Of a stretch of DNA of 64,000 nt, positions 26,527 to 35,060 are shown piece by piece. Made by a program: the position numbers and the translations under genes. Every line of letters starts with the position of its first letter. Position 1 is the first letter of the stretch. Source of the DNA: an uncultured Clostridia bacterium (GTDB lineage: Bacteria; Bacillota; Clostridia; TANB77; CAG-508). The stretch covers positions 496,001 to 560,000 of the forward strand of contig CAKOXT010000001.1 in assembly GCA_934130285.1 (NCBI GenBank), in the 5' to 3' direction. Under the pieces are notes generated by a model that saw only the letters and a program-made list of their open reading frames with translations, had not been told where the DNA came from and ran no database searches.

Positions 26527-26877
26527 TTATAGAAAAATTTTTGGTATCCATATTATTCCTGCAATTATTGCAGCCATTATTGCATTTATTAATACTGCTC
26601 CTGCAGCCACATCTTTTGCATATTTTGCAATCGGGTTAATATCTTTTGTGACTAGATTTACAGTTTGCTCTATTGCTGTATTTATTAATTCTGATGATAT
26701 CACTAGTCCAAATAAAATAATACATACTATCCATTCTAGGCTTGAAATTTTATATAGTATTCCCATTATAATTACTACTACAACGGCTAATAAATGTATT
26801 TTTATATTTCTTTCTTTTTTTATTGCTTTTATTAATCCTTCAAAAGCATATTTAAATGATAATAAAAATTTTTTCAT
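26527..26877 (-). CDS. dgkA: diacylglycerol / undecaprenol kinase
   Basis: A 116-residue DagK-family membrane kinase with three membrane spans. The cytoplasmic signature EGLIKAIKKERNIKIH and the catalytic-helix motif SSELINTAIEQTVNLV are intact. In Gram-positives this family mainly phosphorylates undecaprenol, recycling the cell-wall lipid carrier. It is not next to its usual partners (era, cdd, ybeY). Confidence 0.9.
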   Translation of the reverse strand: MKKFLLSFKYAFEGLIKAIKKERNIKIHLLAVVVVIIMGILYKISSLEWIVCIILFGLVISSELINTAIEQTVNLVTKDINPIAKYAKDVAAGAVLINAIMAAIIAGIIWIPKIFL

Positions 26878-26925
26878 TTTCTATCTTTTCCTTTATATAA
26901 AAAAGTTAGTGCAATGCACTAACTT

Positions 26926-27589
26926 TTAATCGTTTCTTCTTCCGAAAATTGATAATATTCTAATAAACATATTAACGAAATCTAAGTACAATTGCATTGC
27001 ACCATATATTGCAACTTTTTCTTGATCATATCCATAATTTTCGCTTAGCATTTTAACTTTATTCATATCATACATTGTTAATCCAGCAAATATTCCTAAT
27101 ACTACCCAATCTAAAAGAATATCTAATCCTGAACTTCCAACAAAAAGATTTACAAGAGTTAATATTAAAGCAACTATAAGTGCTGCTGTAAGTACTGTTC
27201 CCCATGAGCTCAAATCTTTATCTGTTTTGTAACCAATATATGCTAGTATTCCAAAGAAAGCTGATGTTGCAAATAAAGCATATGCAATTGTTGATAATTC
27301 AAATGCTGCAAATATAACAGAAAATGTTACTCCGTGTTAACATTGAATATAAGAAAAATAAAAATGTAACTGTTCCTGGTGACAATTTGTGAAAGCATAA
27401 TCCAAATAGCAATGCAATTACTATCTGCCCTATTGCTATTGCAGTCCATCCACCTTCAATATCTAGAAATGCTCCTGTATAATAAGTAATTGCTGCAATT
27501 ATTCCTGTGCTAAGTATTCCTAGAAACATCCATAAAAAAGTTTGCGCTAATGTTTTATTTGCGCTTTGAATTGTATTTGTTTCTTCCAT
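26926..27589 (-). pseudogene. Bax inhibitor-1/YccA-family membrane protein with a frameshift
   Basis: Two minus-strand frames encode successive parts of one protein. The first (from ATG 27589) runs METNT-like N-terminus to FLFFLYSML and then goes out of phase; the second continues GVTFSVIFAAFELSTIAYALF to the end at 26926. Removing the extra C at 27334 (minus strand C between ACA and GGA) restores YSMLTGVTFSVIFAAFELST in a single 220-residue frame, the usual family length, with seven spans and the C-terminal NMFIRILSIFGRRND. The family are ion- or calcium-leak-like membrane proteins of uncertain bacterial role. It may be a true frameshift or an assembly error. The ATG has AAAAGGAGG. Confidence 0.85.
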
Positions 27590-27605
27590 ACAAATTCCTC
27601 CTTTT

Positions 27606-27668
27606 GTACAAAAAGAGGAAACATAATTTTAACAATTTATATAATATCGTTATATAAATTATATGTCT
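27606..27668 (-). terminator. probable pyk terminator
   Basis: Long AU-rich nested stem: inner perfect 11 bp (27634-27644 with 27650-27660), outer GGAGACAT-type arm pairing with ATGTTTCC, followed by TCTTTTTG on the minus strand. It lies between pyk and the BI-1 gene and ends just upstream of the BI-1 ribosome site. Confidence 0.6.
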
Positions 27669-27716
27669 CCCCCTTTATTGTATTTTATTATTTAATTATT
27701 AAAATAATGTTAACTA

Positions 27717-29156
27717 TTAGTCAATTTTTAAGAATCCACCAAAAGCTTTGCTTGTTGGGTAATCTGGTAATATTTTAGATCCACCAGCAACAACAACTTC
27801 GTCTCCTGATTCTAAGTTTCCTAATTTTTTATGTTTTTCAATTCCTTCAGAAATAACTTTGTTTATATCTCCTTTGTTTTCAATATAAACTGGGAATACG
27901 TTCCATGCAATACCTAATTGACGGAATGTTCTCTTGTTATCTGTTACAACTAAGATTGGGCAAGCTGCTCCTAATCCAGATAATCTTCTAGCTGAATCAC
28001 CTGTATTTGTATAGCAAATAATAGCATCAGCTTTGATATTTTTAGCCATAACACATACTGAATAAGCAATGTTATCTTCCATATCTTTTAATTCATAGTT
28101 ATCATTTTGTTCAAATCTCTTCCAGTAATTAATTGTTGGCTCTGTTCTTCTTGCTATTTTATCCATAGTAGCAACACACTCTACTGGGAAGTCACCCATT
28201 GCACATTCTCCAGAAAGCATAACTGCACTTGTTCTATCATAAATAGCATTTGCAACATCGTTTGCTTCTGCTCTTGTTGGTAATGGATTGTGTGTCATAG
28301 ACTCTAACATTTGTGTAGCTGTTATAGCTGGTTTGTTAGCTCTATTTGATAATTTAATAAATCTTTTTTGCATAACTGGTGGTTCTGTGAAATCAGTTTC
28401 TGTTGCCATATCTCCACGAGCAATCATTTGAACATCGGCATTAGCAACGATTTCTTCCATATGCTCTAATCCTTCAAAATTTTCAACTTTAGTGATTATT
28501 TTGATGTCTTTTCCACCATTTTCATCTAATACTTTTCTTACTTGATCTATATCATCTTTACCTCTTGTGAATGACATTGCAACATAGTCATATTCATGTT
28601 CACAAGCTGCTTTTAAGTCATTAATATCTTTTTCTTTTAATGCTGGTAATCTAACTGCTGTTCCAGGTAAGTTGATTGTTTTTCTACTTCCTAATCCATT
28701 TCCATGAACTACTGTACAGTGAATATCTTTGTCAACGATTTCGTCAACAACTAATTCTATTGCACCATCATCTATTAAAACTTTAGCTCCTGGTTTAACA
28801 TCTTGATATAAGTTTTTGTAAGAAACAGATACTCTGTCTTTATCTCCAACTATATCTTCGTTAACTAATACGAATTTTTGTCCATCTTCTAACATGATTT
28901 TTTCATTTTTTCCAGTAACTAACATTCCTGTTCTTATTTCTGGTCCTTGCATATCAAGAATCATAGGAATTGGTAGGTCTAATTCTTCTCTTAATTTGAT
29001 TATTGTTTCTGTTTTTTCTTTTTGTTCATCATAGCTACCATGTGAATAGTTAATTCTACAAACGTTTAATCCTGCTTTAAATAATTCAGGTAATTTGTTT
29101 TCACTAGCAGGTCCGATTGTTCCCACAATTTTAGTTTTTCTTAAATATGTTTTCAT
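27717..29156 (-). CDS. pyk: pyruvate kinase
   Basis: A 479-residue pyruvate kinase converting phosphoenolpyruvate and ADP to pyruvate and ATP. The N-terminus KIVGTIGPASENK, the Mg/K-site motif VCRINYSHGSYDEQ, the catalytic ITKVENFEG and the signature MIARGDMATE are all present. The C-terminal allosteric domain is intact; there is no extra PEP-utiliser domain as in Bacillus. In Pyk the motif is usually RGDLG; here the residue after Asp is Met. It is monocistronic with a long upstream gap. Confidence 0.93.
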   Translation of the reverse strand: MKTYLRKTKIVGTIGPASENKLPELFKAGLNVCRINYSHGSYDEQKEKTETIIKLREELDLPIPMILDMQGPEIRTGMLVTGKNEKIMLEDGQKFVLVNEDIVGDKDRVSVSYKNLYQDVKPGAKVLIDDGAIELVVDEIVDKDIHCTVVHGNGLGSRKTINLPGTAVRLPALKEKDINDLKAACEHEYDYVAMSFTRGKDDIDQVRKVLDENGGKDIKIITKVENFEGLEHMEEIVANADVQMIARGDMATETDFTEPPVMQKRFIKLSNRANKPAITATQMLESMTHNPLPTRAEANDVANAIYDRTSAVMLSGECAMGDFPVECVATMDKIARRTEPTINYWKRFEQNDNYELKDMEDNIAYSVCVMAKNIKADAIICYTNTGDSARRLSGLGAACPILVVTDNKRTFRQLGIAWNVFPVYIENKGDINKVISEGIEKHKKLGNLESGDEVVVAGGSKILPDYPTSKAFGGFLKID

Positions 29157-29335
29157 TTTCTATATCTCCTTCTTTTTATATATTTTTCAAATTTACCGAT
29201 GTTTAGTATATCACAAAATTCTTTTTTTTCAAGTATTTTAAGCAATTTTTTGATAGTTTCATCATGTTATTATTTCTTTTTTTCAAATTCATTATTCATT
29301 TATAAATTTCTTAAATATCTTTTTATTATACATTT

Positions 29336-29501
29336 GTAAAATTATATATTAATATTTTTTCACATCTTGCTGTCGCAATCTTGATGAGCCCCGTTCTTTC
29401 AGAACTTTGGCTCATTCTTATGTAAAGATTGCTTCAATCGCATTCGCTTCGCTCATTTGGTCGCTGCGCGATGATTCAAAAATGTTAATATATAATTTTA
29501 C
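29336..29501. repeat. 166-bp palindromic MITE-like element
   Basis: This fills the middle of the 427-bp gap 29157-29583 upstream of pyk. The ends are inverted repeats of 24 nt (29336-29359 and 29478-29501) with one mismatch. Inside is a triple-nested hairpin at 29375-29432: GCAATCTT/AAGATTGC, ATGAGCC/GGCTCAT and GTTCT/AGAAC. Next to it is a second imperfect stem (AATCGC near 29436 with GCGATgATT near 29468). Internal GC is clearly higher than the surroundings. No reading frame is seen. I could not identify a clear target-site duplication. The rest of the gap is AT-rich and empty. Confidence 0.75.
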
Positions 29502-29548
29502 TTGCATATTTATTTAAGTTATAACTTTATAATTGTGTTATTAAATTA

Positions 29549-29577
29549 TAAAAAAGCGATGACTAAAAAGTCATCGC
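29549..29577 (-). terminator. glgP terminator
   Basis: Perfect 9-bp stem (29577-29569 with 29564-29556), AAAA loop, then a T-run on the minus strand. Confidence 0.9.
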
Positions 29578-29583
29578 ATAAAT

Positions 29584-32148
29584 TTATCTTGTCATCCATT
29601 TTATCAAATTCATATTCTCAGAATCTAATAACATCTTATTCTTTGGCATAACTCTAAATGTATATCCAAAATTTCCGCCAGTTGTCAATTTTATCTTTGC
29701 AGCATATGTATAAAGATTATCTTCTTTATCTTCATCAACCTTCTTCATTTCAGTTACACAAACATTATTTACAATACCTGTATCTAATATTTGACCATAA
29801 TATACTTGAACTGCAACATTCTCTGGTTCAAAATTTGGAAGTCTAACTTTACATTTTACTTCGATAATATCTCCAGCATTCATTTTCACGTTGTCAACAT
29901 TGTCCTCTTGCGTAATTTCAATTTCATGCCATCTTTCTTTAGCAGATTTTTTCCATTTTACAAACTCATTAACATTATCTAAGTTCTTAAAGTTTTTATT
30001 ATACATATCGCAAAGTGGCATATATATTCTTTCCATGTAGTCTACTAACATTCTTGATGTACTATATTTTCCACCTGTTGTTATAATAGAATTCTTCATG
30101 TATTTTACCCAATCTTTTGAATATCCTTTGTCATTTTGTTTGTAATATGTTGGTATAATTTTATTTTCTAATGTGCTATAAATGCTATCGCTATCACTAT
30201 TATCTTGAATTTCGTAAGAATCATATTCTGTTTCTGTTCCGATTGACCAACCATTTGTTGTGTCGTATCCTTCAGCCCACCATCCATCTAATACACTAAA
30301 GTTTACAACTCCATTTACAGAAGCCTTTTCTCCAGATGTTCCTGATGCTTCCATTGGTCTTCTTGGATTATTTAGCCATACATCAACACCACTTACTAAA
30401 TATCTTGCCATTCCTATGTTATAGTTTTCAAGTATAAATATTTTTCCTTTAAATTGTGGCATTAAAGATATTTCATGAATTTGTTTTATTAAATTTTGAC
30501 CTTCAACATCTGCTGGATGTGCTTTTCCTGCAAATACTAATTGTACTGGTCTGTTTTCTTGATTTAATAATTGTGTTAATCTTTCAATGTCTCTGAATAA
30601 TAATGTTGCTCTTTTGTATGTTGCAAATCTTCTTGCAAATCCAATTGTTAATGCATTTGGATTTAATTTGTTAACTACTTCATTTATATCTTCATAGCTG
30701 TATCCACTTCTCTTGTATCTTTCTGTTACATTCTTTTTGATAAGATTCATTAATTTTTCTTTTCTTTTTAAGTGTTCATTCCATAATTTTTCATCTGGAA
30801 TAGTATTAATTTTCTTCCAAATGTTATCATCTTGAATATTATCTTGCCAATATGGTATTAGATATTGGTTATATAATTCTTTTAAATTAGGAGCAAGCCA
30901 TGAACATGTGTGAATTCCGTTTGTTACATATGTAATTGGAGATTCATTTGCAGCTATATCTGGCCATACTTCTGAGAATAATTCTCTTGAAACAGCACCA
31001 TGAAGTTTACTAACTCCATTTCTCTTTCCTGCTATTCTTAATGCTAAAATTCCCATATTGAATCCTGGCTCTAAGTTAACAGTTTCTTTCATTCCTAATT
31101 TCATAAATTCATCTCTTGAAATACCAAAATCGTCCCACATTCCTGCGAAATATTTGTCTATTAGTCCTAAATCAAATATATCGTTTCCTGCTGGTACTGG
31201 TGTATGTGTTGTAAATGCTGTTTGAGATGTTACAATCTCTTTTGCAATTTGGAATGCTACTTCTTTTTCTTTCATTGTATTCTTTATTAATTGAAGTGTT
31301 AAGAATGATGAATGTCCTTCATTCATGTGGTATACAGTTGGTTTTAATCCTAATTGTTTTAGTAATTCAACTCCTGCCATTCCTAAGACAATCTCTTGTC
31401 TTATTCTCATTTCTTTATCTCCACCATAAAGTTTCATTGTTATATTTTTGAATTCTTCTATGTTTTTATCTATATCTGAATCCATTAAGTATAAACTAAC
31501 TCTACCAACTTGGATTTTCCAAACTTTTAAATATAGTGTGTTTCCTAACATAGGAAATTCTAATATCATATCTTGGTCATCAGCTGTTTTTACAGGATTA
31601 ATTGGTAAGTTATATAAATCTATATTATTGTATTCTGATTCTTGTTGACCATATCCATTTATTTTTTGATTAAAATATCCGTTTTTATATAATAATCCAA
31701 CAGCTACTAATGGTATTCCTAAATCACTAGCTGATTTCAAATGATCTCCAGATAATATTCCTAATCCACCTGAATATATTGGTAAGATTTCATCTAATCC
31801 ATATTCAGCTGAAAAATATGCTATTAAATCTTGTTTGTTGTTAGGATATTTTTTTGCAAACCATGTATCTTTACTGTATATGTAGTTTTCATAGTATCCA
31901 ACTACTTGATCATATAGTTTTAAAATCTCCTCATTTTTTGCTGCTTTTTCTATTTTTTCTTGTGCAACAAGTTTTAAAAATTTTGTAGGATTTTTATCTA
32001 TTCTTTCCCACAAATCTGGATCAATCATTTTAAATATCTTTAAAAATTCTGTATTCCAAGACCACCATAAATTGTTTGCTATTTCTGTTAATTTCTTTAA
32101 TTCTTTTGGTAATTGTGGAACAACTGTAATTCTATTAAAAATATACAT
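29584..32148 (-). CDS. glgP: alpha-glucan phosphorylase (GT35)
   Basis: An 854-residue alpha-glucan phosphorylase of the DUF3417-containing type, which releases glucose 1-phosphate from glycogen. The N-terminal DUF3417 segment is LPKELKKLTEIANNLWWSWN. The active site includes HMNEGHSSF and HTPVPAGND. The PLP-lysine region is EASGTSGEKASVNG, and VLDGWWAEGYD follows. The start is ATG 32148, directly behind AAGGAGG; an upstream in-frame ATG at 32199 has no ribosome site. It breaks down the product of the GT4 and GH57 enzymes 20 kb away. Single gene with its own terminator. Confidence 0.93.
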   Translation of the reverse strand: MYIFNRITVVPQLPKELKKLTEIANNLWWSWNTEFLKIFKMIDPDLWERIDKNPTKFLKLVAQEKIEKAAKNEEILKLYDQVVGYYENYIYSKDTWFAKKYPNNKQDLIAYFSAEYGLDEILPIYSGGLGILSGDHLKSASDLGIPLVAVGLLYKNGYFNQKINGYGQQESEYNNIDLYNLPINPVKTADDQDMILEFPMLGNTLYLKVWKIQVGRVSLYLMDSDIDKNIEEFKNITMKLYGGDKEMRIRQEIVLGMAGVELLKQLGLKPTVYHMNEGHSSFLTLQLIKNTMKEKEVAFQIAKEIVTSQTAFTTHTPVPAGNDIFDLGLIDKYFAGMWDDFGISRDEFMKLGMKETVNLEPGFNMGILALRIAGKRNGVSKLHGAVSRELFSEVWPDIAANESPITYVTNGIHTCSWLAPNLKELYNQYLIPYWQDNIQDDNIWKKINTIPDEKLWNEHLKRKEKLMNLIKKNVTERYKRSGYSYEDINEVVNKLNPNALTIGFARRFATYKRATLLFRDIERLTQLLNQENRPVQLVFAGKAHPADVEGQNLIKQIHEISLMPQFKGKIFILENYNIGMARYLVSGVDVWLNNPRRPMEASGTSGEKASVNGVVNFSVLDGWWAEGYDTTNGWSIGTETEYDSYEIQDNSDSDSIYSTLENKIIPTYYKQNDKGYSKDWVKYMKNSIITTGGKYSTSRMLVDYMERIYMPLCDMYNKNFKNLDNVNEFVKWKKSAKERWHEIEITQEDNVDNVKMNAGDIIEVKCKVRLPNFEPENVAVQVYYGQILDTGIVNNVCVTEMKKVDEDKEDNLYTYAAKIKLTTGGNFGYTFRVMPKNKMLLDSENMNLIKWMTR

Positions 32149-32403
32149 TTTTTCCTCCTTTGTACATTCCGGATTTCTTTTGTAATCTCCTTTTTTCAAT
32201 ATATTAATTATCTATTAAAATATAATTTTTGTCAAATATTTTGCAATACTTTTTTGCTTATTTTTTCTTTACATTTATTTCTTTTATATTACATTTTTCT
32301 TACATTAATCTTATTCTTTTATTTAATTGTTATAATTTATTTAGGTCAAATTTTATTAGAGCGTGTACTATTTTTATAATTTATTCAACAGGAGGGTTTT
32401 ACT

Positions 32404-33054
32404 ATGAAAAGAGAAAATATGAAAAAAATAAGAACAGCGCGGAGACGTACACTTCGTACTTGTCTTCTGATTGCTACACTTGTTGCAATCATTTTTGGAA
32501 CGGCTAGTGTTGCTAGTCTTGGAGGTAAAATAACATGGACACAGATCAGAATGGGTTATTACTATTCTGAAATACAGGATTTGGAATCTGAGCGTGCATC
32601 TTCGCAGGCTGAAGCTCTAAATCTTGTTGGAGAAGCTAGAAGAGCTTATCAGAATCAGGCAGATTCCTGTGTTGAACGTTCTGACGCTTTGTCAACATTA
32701 AGAAAAGAATTACATAACAGTAGTGATCCTGTCGTAGCTTTTGCTGCAAAAGATTACTTCGAGTTTAAGATTTTTTTGCTTGGTGTAGGCATTTTGTTAG
32801 GATGGGCACTTCTGCTTCGTATAATCTTTCGGCACATGGCTGAAATTGTTATTGCAGAAGAGAAAATTTTTTCTTTTGCTTTATCTGTATTCTTTGCAAT
32901 TTCTGCGTTTGTTTGTTATCAGCTTTCTCGCTTATTTAGAACTTGCTCTATTATCTTTGTACCCGCGAGAAAAAAGAAAAACAAAAAGGCTAGAGTTGCA
33001 AAAGCTATACCTGACAGCAATGTCGTTCCATTTAGGGGAAGAAGAATTGGTTAA
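32404..33054 (+). CDS. orphan three-span membrane protein
   Basis: A 216-residue protein of no family I recognise. It has a basic N-terminus (KKIRTARRRTLRT), a membrane span at about residues 19-38, an external helical, probably coiled region (about 45-105, with SERASSQAEALNLVGEARRAYQNQ), two further spans (about 120-142 and 155-176), and a very basic C-tail (ARKKKNKKARVAK). It has a strong CAGGAGGG ribosome site and its own terminator. Codon use (CGG, GCG, CGC, CTG-type codons) is richer in GC than the flanking glgP and S66 genes, suggesting separate ancestry. It is flanked by unrelated housekeeping genes. Confidence 0.7.
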   Translation: MKRENMKKIRTARRRTLRTCLLIATLVAIIFGTASVASLGGKITWTQIRMGYYYSEIQDLESERASSQAEALNLVGEARRAYQNQADSCVERSDALSTLRKELHNSSDPVVAFAAKDYFEFKIFLLGVGILLGWALLLRIIFRHMAEIVIAEEKIFSFALSVFFAISAFVCYQLSRLFRTCSIIFVPARKKKNKKARVAKAIPDSNVVPFRGRRIG

Positions 33055-33067
33055 TTCCATTTTTTAA

Positions 33068-33105
33068 GAGGTGTCTTGTCAAAGACACCTCCTTCTCTTT
33101 TTATT
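33068..33105 (+). terminator. terminator of the orphan membrane protein gene
   Basis: Perfect 10-bp stem (33068-33077 with 33082-33091) with GTCA loop, followed by a pyrimidine-rich, T-rich run. It reaches the end of the convergent S66 peptidase gene. Confidence 0.75.
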
Positions 33106-34120
33106 TAAAATAATTTTTTATATTTCCTTTTCCATCGTTGTAGTTTACTTCGATTATTCCGCCTGATAATATTGACATTTGTGGCGCTACATGTCCTACA
33201 TCTGCATCATATACCACTGGAATATTTAAATCTCTTAATGCTTCTTTTATTGTTTCATCGTATGTAACTCCATAATCTTCTCTTATCATTAAAGGTCTGC
33301 CTAGTATTATACCTTTGCAGTGTTCAAAATACCCTGCGTTTTTTAGTTGCCATAAGTGTAAAAATACTTGTGGAGTTGACATTTCAAACACTTCAAGGAA
33401 CCACACAATTCCATCCTCTTTGTATTTTTCTATGTATTCTTTTACTTTATCAAATTTTGTTCCAATTAAATTAATAATTACGTCTAAGCATCCGCCTATT
33501 GCTCTTCCTTTAAAAGATATTTCTTTTTCATTATTAAGGCTTTTCCATAATATTTTGTTTTGTAAGTCATATTCTTCATAAGGATCTTCTCTATCTTTCC
33601 ATTCTGTTGTTTCACACTTTTCAAAGCTCTCTTGCACTATTTCGTGGCCTTCCATTATTTTTATAGAATCTTTTAATGATCTATGTAATTTTCGCATTCC
33701 AAAATCTTTTACTGTTGGCCCATATATGCAAGCTGTATCTAATAGTGTTGGAATTAAAAATGTTAATACTGTATTATCTGAATATCCTTGAAACCATTTT
33801 GGTTCATATTTTTTTAAGTCTTCCCAGTCAATGTAATCCAGCATTTCTGTAAGGTAATCTCCTCCTCCAGCTGATATAATTGCTCTTACATCTTCATTTT
33901 TCCATAGCTGCATAAACTGTTCTGTTCTTTCTTTAGCTGATGAACTTCTTCCTTTTTCTTCTGTTCTAACATTTTGAGTTTCAATAACCTTGTATCCCAT
34001 ATCTTCTATGTTTTTAATTGCATTATCTAATCGAGGTTGGTCTACTTCTTTTGTTATTCCTCCAGATGGTGCAGTTATACCTATGTATTTTCCTTGCTCT
34101 ATTTTTTTAGGATATTTCAT
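33101..34120 (-). CDS. S66 LD-carboxypeptidase / MccF-like peptidase
   Basis: A 339-residue S66-family peptidase. The N-terminus IGITAPSGG, the nucleophile Ser in WFQGYSDNT, a Glu in VWFLEVFE and the C-terminal His in DADVGHVAPQM fit the Ser-Glu-His triad. The family includes LD-carboxypeptidases that trim peptidoglycan tetrapeptides and MccF-type enzymes that inactivate microcin C. This longer form with an insertion after residue 170 looks MccF-like; function is not settled. The start is ATG 34120 behind AAGGAAAGGAA; an upstream in-frame ATG at 34183 has none. Confidence 0.82.
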   Translation of the reverse strand: MKYPKKIEQGKYIGITAPSGGITKEVDQPRLDNAIKNIEDMGYKVIETQNVRTEEKGRSSSAKERTEQFMQLWKNEDVRAIISAGGGDYLTEMLDYIDWEDLKKYEPKWFQGYSDNTVLTFLIPTLLDTACIYGPTVKDFGMRKLHRSLKDSIKIMEGHEIVQESFEKCETTEWKDREDPYEEYDLQNKILWKSLNNEKEISFKGRAIGGCLDVIINLIGTKFDKVKEYIEKYKEDGIVWFLEVFEMSTPQVFLHLWQLKNAGYFEHCKGIILGRPLMIREDYGVTYDETIKEALRDLNIPVVYDADVGHVAPQMSILSGGIIEVNYNDGKGNIKNYFK

Positions 34121-34175
34121 ACGTGTATTCCTTTCCTTATATATTTTCAAAGCCATTATACTATATAAAAAAATT

Positions 34176-34256
34176 AAAGTCATTAAGTATTTTCATCAAA
34201 TCTTTTTCATTATGCTTCTAATAATCAAAGATTTCTTTAATTTACTTAATGACTTT
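34176..34256 (-). terminator. nested-stem mntP terminator
   Basis: Outer perfect 14-bp stem (34176-34189 with 34243-34256) and inner perfect 8-bp stem (34198-34205 with 34227-34234), followed by a T-run on the minus strand just after the mntP stop. Confidence 0.7.
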
Positions 34257-34265
34257 TTATTAATA

Positions 34266-34838
34266 TTACCAAAATTTCAAAATATTTAAATGTTCTAATA
34301 AAATTTTAATTCCAAGGAAAATTAAAATTGCTCCACCAAATAATTCTGCTTTGTTTTCATATCTATCTCCGAAAACGTTTCCAACTTTAGTTCCTATTAT
34401 GGATAATACAAATGTTATTATACCTATTAATGTTATTGCTAAAATTAAGTTTACATTTAAAAATGCTAATGTTATTCCAACTGCTAATGCATCAATACTT
34501 GTTGCAATAGCTAACACTATCATTGTTTTGAATCCTACATTGTCATTGCAATTTTCACTGCTTTCTTCACTAAAAGCTTCTTTTATCATGTTTCCACCAA
34601 TTATACTTAATAAAATAAATGCAACCCAATGATCTATACTTGTTACAAAGCTTTCAAATCCTTTACTTAAGAAGTATCCTATTGTTGGCATTAGTGCTTG
34701 AAAACCTCCAAAATATAAACCAATTATTATAGCTTTTTTCCAATTCATTTTTTTCATTGATAGACCTTTGCATATTGATACAGCAAAAGCATCCATTGCT
34801 AGACCTAGACTTAATACTATTAATTCTGTTATTCCCAC
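34266..34838 (-). CDS. mntP: manganese efflux pump MntP
   Basis: A 190-residue MntP (DUF204) transporter that exports Mn2+. There are six membrane spans as two three-helix halves, each with a conserved acidic motif: LAMDAFAVSICKG near the N-terminus and ATSIDALAVG in the second half. The central SEESSENCNDN loop is cytosolic. A leader resembling the yybP-ykoY Mn2+ riboswitch precedes the gene, which supports the assignment. The start follows AAAGGAG. The initiation codon at 34838 is GTG. Confidence 0.92.
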   Translation of the reverse strand: MGITELIVLSLGLAMDAFAVSICKGLSMKKMNWKKAIIIGLYFGGFQALMPTIGYFLSKGFESFVTSIDHWVAFILLSIIGGNMIKEAFSEESSENCNDNVGFKTMIVLAIATSIDALAVGITLAFLNVNLILAITLIGIITFVLSIIGTKVGNVFGDRYENKAELFGGAILIFLGIKILLEHLNILKFW

Positions 34839-34902
34839 ATTAATTCTCCTTTACTTACATTCTATGTTTCATTACTTTTAAGCAGAACAATATAGCATAG
34901 AC

Positions 34903-35030
34903 AAAAAAGAACTTATCTGCATTTTTTGTGCAGATAAGTCTCATTATTTAAAATATATCCAGATTTTTATTATCATTATGTTGAACATATTACATATTTC
35001 TATGCTAATTACTCCCTCATCGTTTTTTAT
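34903..35030 (-). promoter_or_regulatory. probable yybP-ykoY Mn2+ riboswitch with terminator
   Basis: The mntP leader carries GAUGAGGGAGUA (35021-35010), UCUGGAUAU near 34955-34965, and UGAGACUU just before a perfect 11-bp terminator stem (34939-34929 with 34921-34911) and TTTTTT. These pieces and their order match the Mn2+-sensing yybP-ykoY family, in which metal binding prevents termination. After the T-run CTATGCTA (34900-34893) can pair with TAGCATAG (from about 35008), a possible alternative fold. Family assignment is from memory, not a covariance search. Confidence 0.75.
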
Positions 35031-35057
35031 TATAACAATTATATATAATTAGGTAAA
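35029..35057 (-). promoter_or_regulatory. promoter of the mntP leader
   Basis: Minus strand TTTACC (35057-35052), 17-nt spacer, TATAAT (35034-35029), just after the pepV stop at 35061. Confidence 0.65.
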
Positions 35058-35060
35058 TTA

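Noticed and set aside
27331..27340. Programmed frameshift in the BI-1 gene
   Set aside because: There is no slippery heptamer and no downstream stimulator at 27334, so a mutation or sequencing error is simpler.
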